Shown: positions 13,472-14,820 of the stretch, one piece after another
Numbering within the stretch: position 1 is the first letter of the stretch
How the letters are laid out: the number at the start of each line of letters is the position of its first letter
Assembly (NCBI GenBank): GCA_016278435.1
Contig: JADQBU010000285.1
Coordinates: forward strand, 1-14,820
Reading direction: 5' to 3'
Length of the DNA: 14,820 nt
Source: Halanaerobiales bacterium
GTDB lineage: Bacteria; Bacillota; Halanaerobiia; Halanaerobiales; JADQBU01
Notes under the pieces: model-generated
Seen by the model: the letters and a program-made list of their open reading frames with translations, nothing else
What the model was told of the DNA's origin: nothing
Databases searched by the model: none
Position numbers and translations under genes: made by a program

Positions 13472-14537
13472 TTTAACCGAAAAACTGGATAAAATAGAGG
13501 AGAAATACCAGAAACTTAACAAAAAATTAAGTGACCCAGAGGTCATGAACGATAGCAATAAATACCAGAAATTATTGAAAAAACATGCTAAACTTAAGAC
13601 AATTGTAGATAAATATCAAAAATATAAAAAAGTGCTTTCCGGGATAAAGGAAGCAGAGACTATACTTGAGGCCGGGGAAGATGAGGATATCAGAGAACTG
13701 GCTGAAATGGAACTGGAAGAACTTACTCCACAGAAAGAAGAATTGGAGGAAAAACTTCCCATGTTATTAATACCGGAAGATCCAGATGATGATAAGAATG
13801 TCATCGTTGAAATCAGAGCCGGGGCCGGTGGGGATGAGGCTGGACTCTTTGCAGCTGATCTTTACCGTATGTATAACCACTATGCTGAATCCAGAAAATG
13901 GAAAAGCGAGATTATGAATGCCAGTGCTTCTGGAATCGGTGGTTTTAAAGAGATTATCTTCAGTGTTGAGGGTAAAGACCCCTATAAATATTTAAAATAT
14001 GAAAGTGGGGTTCACCGGGTACAGCGGGTGCCATCAACCGAATCAAGTGGTAGAATCCACACATCTACAGCTACTGTTGCCGTACTACCGGAGGCAGAAG
14101 ATGTTGATATTGATATTGACCCCAATGAATTGAGAATAGATGTCTATCGGTCCAGCGGTCCGGGGGGTCAGAGTGTTAATACAACTGATTCGGCTGTTAG
14201 AATTACCCATGAACCTACTGGTCTGACAGTTTCCTGTCAGGATGAAAAATCCCAGCATAAAAATAAGGCTAAGGCCATGAGAATCCTGAGGGCCCGTCTC
14301 AGGGAAAAAATTGAGAGCGAAAAACAGGCTGAGAGGGATGAGGCCCGGAAAAGCCAGGTGGGGACAGGTGATAGGAGTGAAAAGATAAGAACCTATAACT
14401 TCCCCCAGGGCCGGGTAAGTGACCACCGGATAAATCTCACCGTTCATCAACTGGAACAGGTTCTGGACGGTGACCTTGATGTTATAATTGAACATTTGAT
14501 CAGGGAAGATAATATCAAGAAGCTGGAGAAGGTGTAG
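13464..14537 (+). CDS. prfA: Peptide chain release factor 1
   Basis: A 357-residue class I release factor that reads UAA and UAG and triggers peptide release on the ribosome. The codon-recognition tripeptide is PST (190-192, in HRVQRVPSTES), the equivalent of PAT in Escherichia coli RF1 and distinct from the SPF of RF2. The GGQ motif (234-236, in SSGPGGQSVNTTDS) contacts the peptidyl-tRNA and its Gln is the methylation target of PrmC. Domain 1 is a long helical hairpin (about 1-100). TTG at 13464 is used, with AGGGGG 7 bases upstream; it overlaps the previous stop by 8 bases. prmC begins 2 bases after its TAG stop, so enzyme and substrate are co-translated. Confidence 0.97.
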   Translation: MSDLTEKLDKIEEKYQKLNKKLSDPEVMNDSNKYQKLLKKHAKLKTIVDKYQKYKKVLSGIKEAETILEAGEDEDIRELAEMELEELTPQKEELEEKLPMLLIPEDPDDDKNVIVEIRAGAGGDEAGLFAADLYRMYNHYAESRKWKSEIMNASASGIGGFKEIIFSVEGKDPYKYLKYESGVHRVQRVPSTESSGRIHTSTATVAVLPEAEDVDIDIDPNELRIDVYRSSGPGGQSVNTTDSAVRITHEPTGLTVSCQDEKSQHKNKAKAMRILRARLREKIESEKQAERDEARKSQVGTGDRSEKIRTYNFPQGRVSDHRINLTVHQLEQVLDGDLDVIIEHLIREDNIKKLEKV

Positions 14538-14539
14538 AG

Positions 14540-14820
14540 GTGAATATTAAGGAAGTACTGAAAAAGGCAGAGGAATTTCTGGCCCGGCATGATATACCAG
14601 AACCCAGGCTGGATGCTGAAGTGCTTCTCGCCGATTACCTGGTAATGGAACGGATAGACCTTTATGTTAAGTTTGATTATCCCCTGCAAGAAGAGGAATT
14701 ATCTCATTATAGACAGCGGTTAATCAGAAGAGCAAAGCATTATCCGGTTGCCTATATAACAGGCAGCAAGGAATTTATGTCACTCGATTTTACTATAAAT
14801 GAAAATGTTTTAATTCCCCG
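14540..14820 (+). CDS. prmC: Release factor glutamine methyltransferase, N-terminal part
   Basis: The first 93 residues of the enzyme that methylates the GGQ glutamine of release factors using S-adenosylmethionine; the rest runs off the right edge. The helical N-terminal domain (EVLKKAEEFLARHDIPEPRLDAE is the opening, given here in part) carries the typical P-x-x-DAEVLLA pattern, followed by HYPVAYITGSKEFMSLDF and ending at VLIPR, just before the S-adenosylmethionine-binding domain. The start is GTG at 14540, with GGAGAAGG 7 bases upstream and only 2 bases after the prfA stop. The Asn-Pro-Pro-Tyr catalytic motif lies outside the window. Gene order prfA-prmC makes the call secure. Confidence 0.93.
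   Translation, partial: MNIKEVLKKAEEFLARHDIPEPRLDAEVLLADYLVMERIDLYVKFDYPLQEEELSHYRQRLIRRAKHYPVAYITGSKEFMSLDFTINENVLIP

Noticed and set aside
14085..14495. Minus-strand open frame of 136 codons inside prfA
   Set aside because: It is antisense to the GGQ domain of release factor 1 and has no independent start signals.

Overview
The window reads as ordinary core chromosome of a low-GC Gram-positive anaerobe (Firmicutes/Clostridia sense). The evidence is the AT-rich intergenic DNA, strong AGGAGG-type ribosome binding sites, frequent TTG start codons (flavodoxin, argS, the cation exchanger, rho and prfA all use TTG), and the conserved neighbourhood rho - rpmE - tdk - DUF1385 gene - prfA - prmC. 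The protein style and gene mix would fit the order Halanaerobiales, but that is an impression without a database search. No transposase, integrase, phage gene, CRISPR array, tRNA or rRNA was recognised.

Layout. (1) 1-555: C-terminal part of an M18 aminopeptidase. (2) 602-1010: a single-gene thioredoxin unit ending in a terminator shared with the convergent gene. (3) 1020-1724, minus strand: a small soluble histidine kinase without a recognised sensor domain or partner regulator. (4) 1808-7194: a five-gene unit from one clear promoter to one strong terminator, holding a flavodoxin-like protein, argS, pyrG, a crotonase-fold enzyme and a HAD phosphatase. (5) 7261-8890: a zinc-ribbon protein of unknown function followed by class II fructose-bisphosphate aldolase, then a terminator. 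(6) 8929-11280: a Na+/Ca2+ exchanger-family protein and Rho. (7) 11281-11640: a gene-free stretch dense in inverted repeats. (8) 11641 to the right edge: a consensus promoter, rpmE, an internal terminator, tdk, a DUF1385 membrane protein, prfA and the start of prmC.

Functional sense. The unit at 11641 onward couples translation-related genes (L31, release factor 1 and the methylase that modifies it) with nucleotide salvage (thymidine kinase). The unit at 1808 joins tRNA charging and CTP synthesis with three enzymes whose substrates cannot be read from the sequence.

The most unusual parts are: the structured intergenic DNA between rho and rpmE, which has a promoter-like start, a possible pseudoknot and an imperfect flanking direct repeat; the HAD gene, whose catalytic motif lies upstream of its first ATG so that it appears to start at ATT; and the leader of the zinc-ribbon gene, where a near-perfect Shine-Dalgarno sequence is separated from the ATG by a perfect hairpin and by a short overlapping reading frame.
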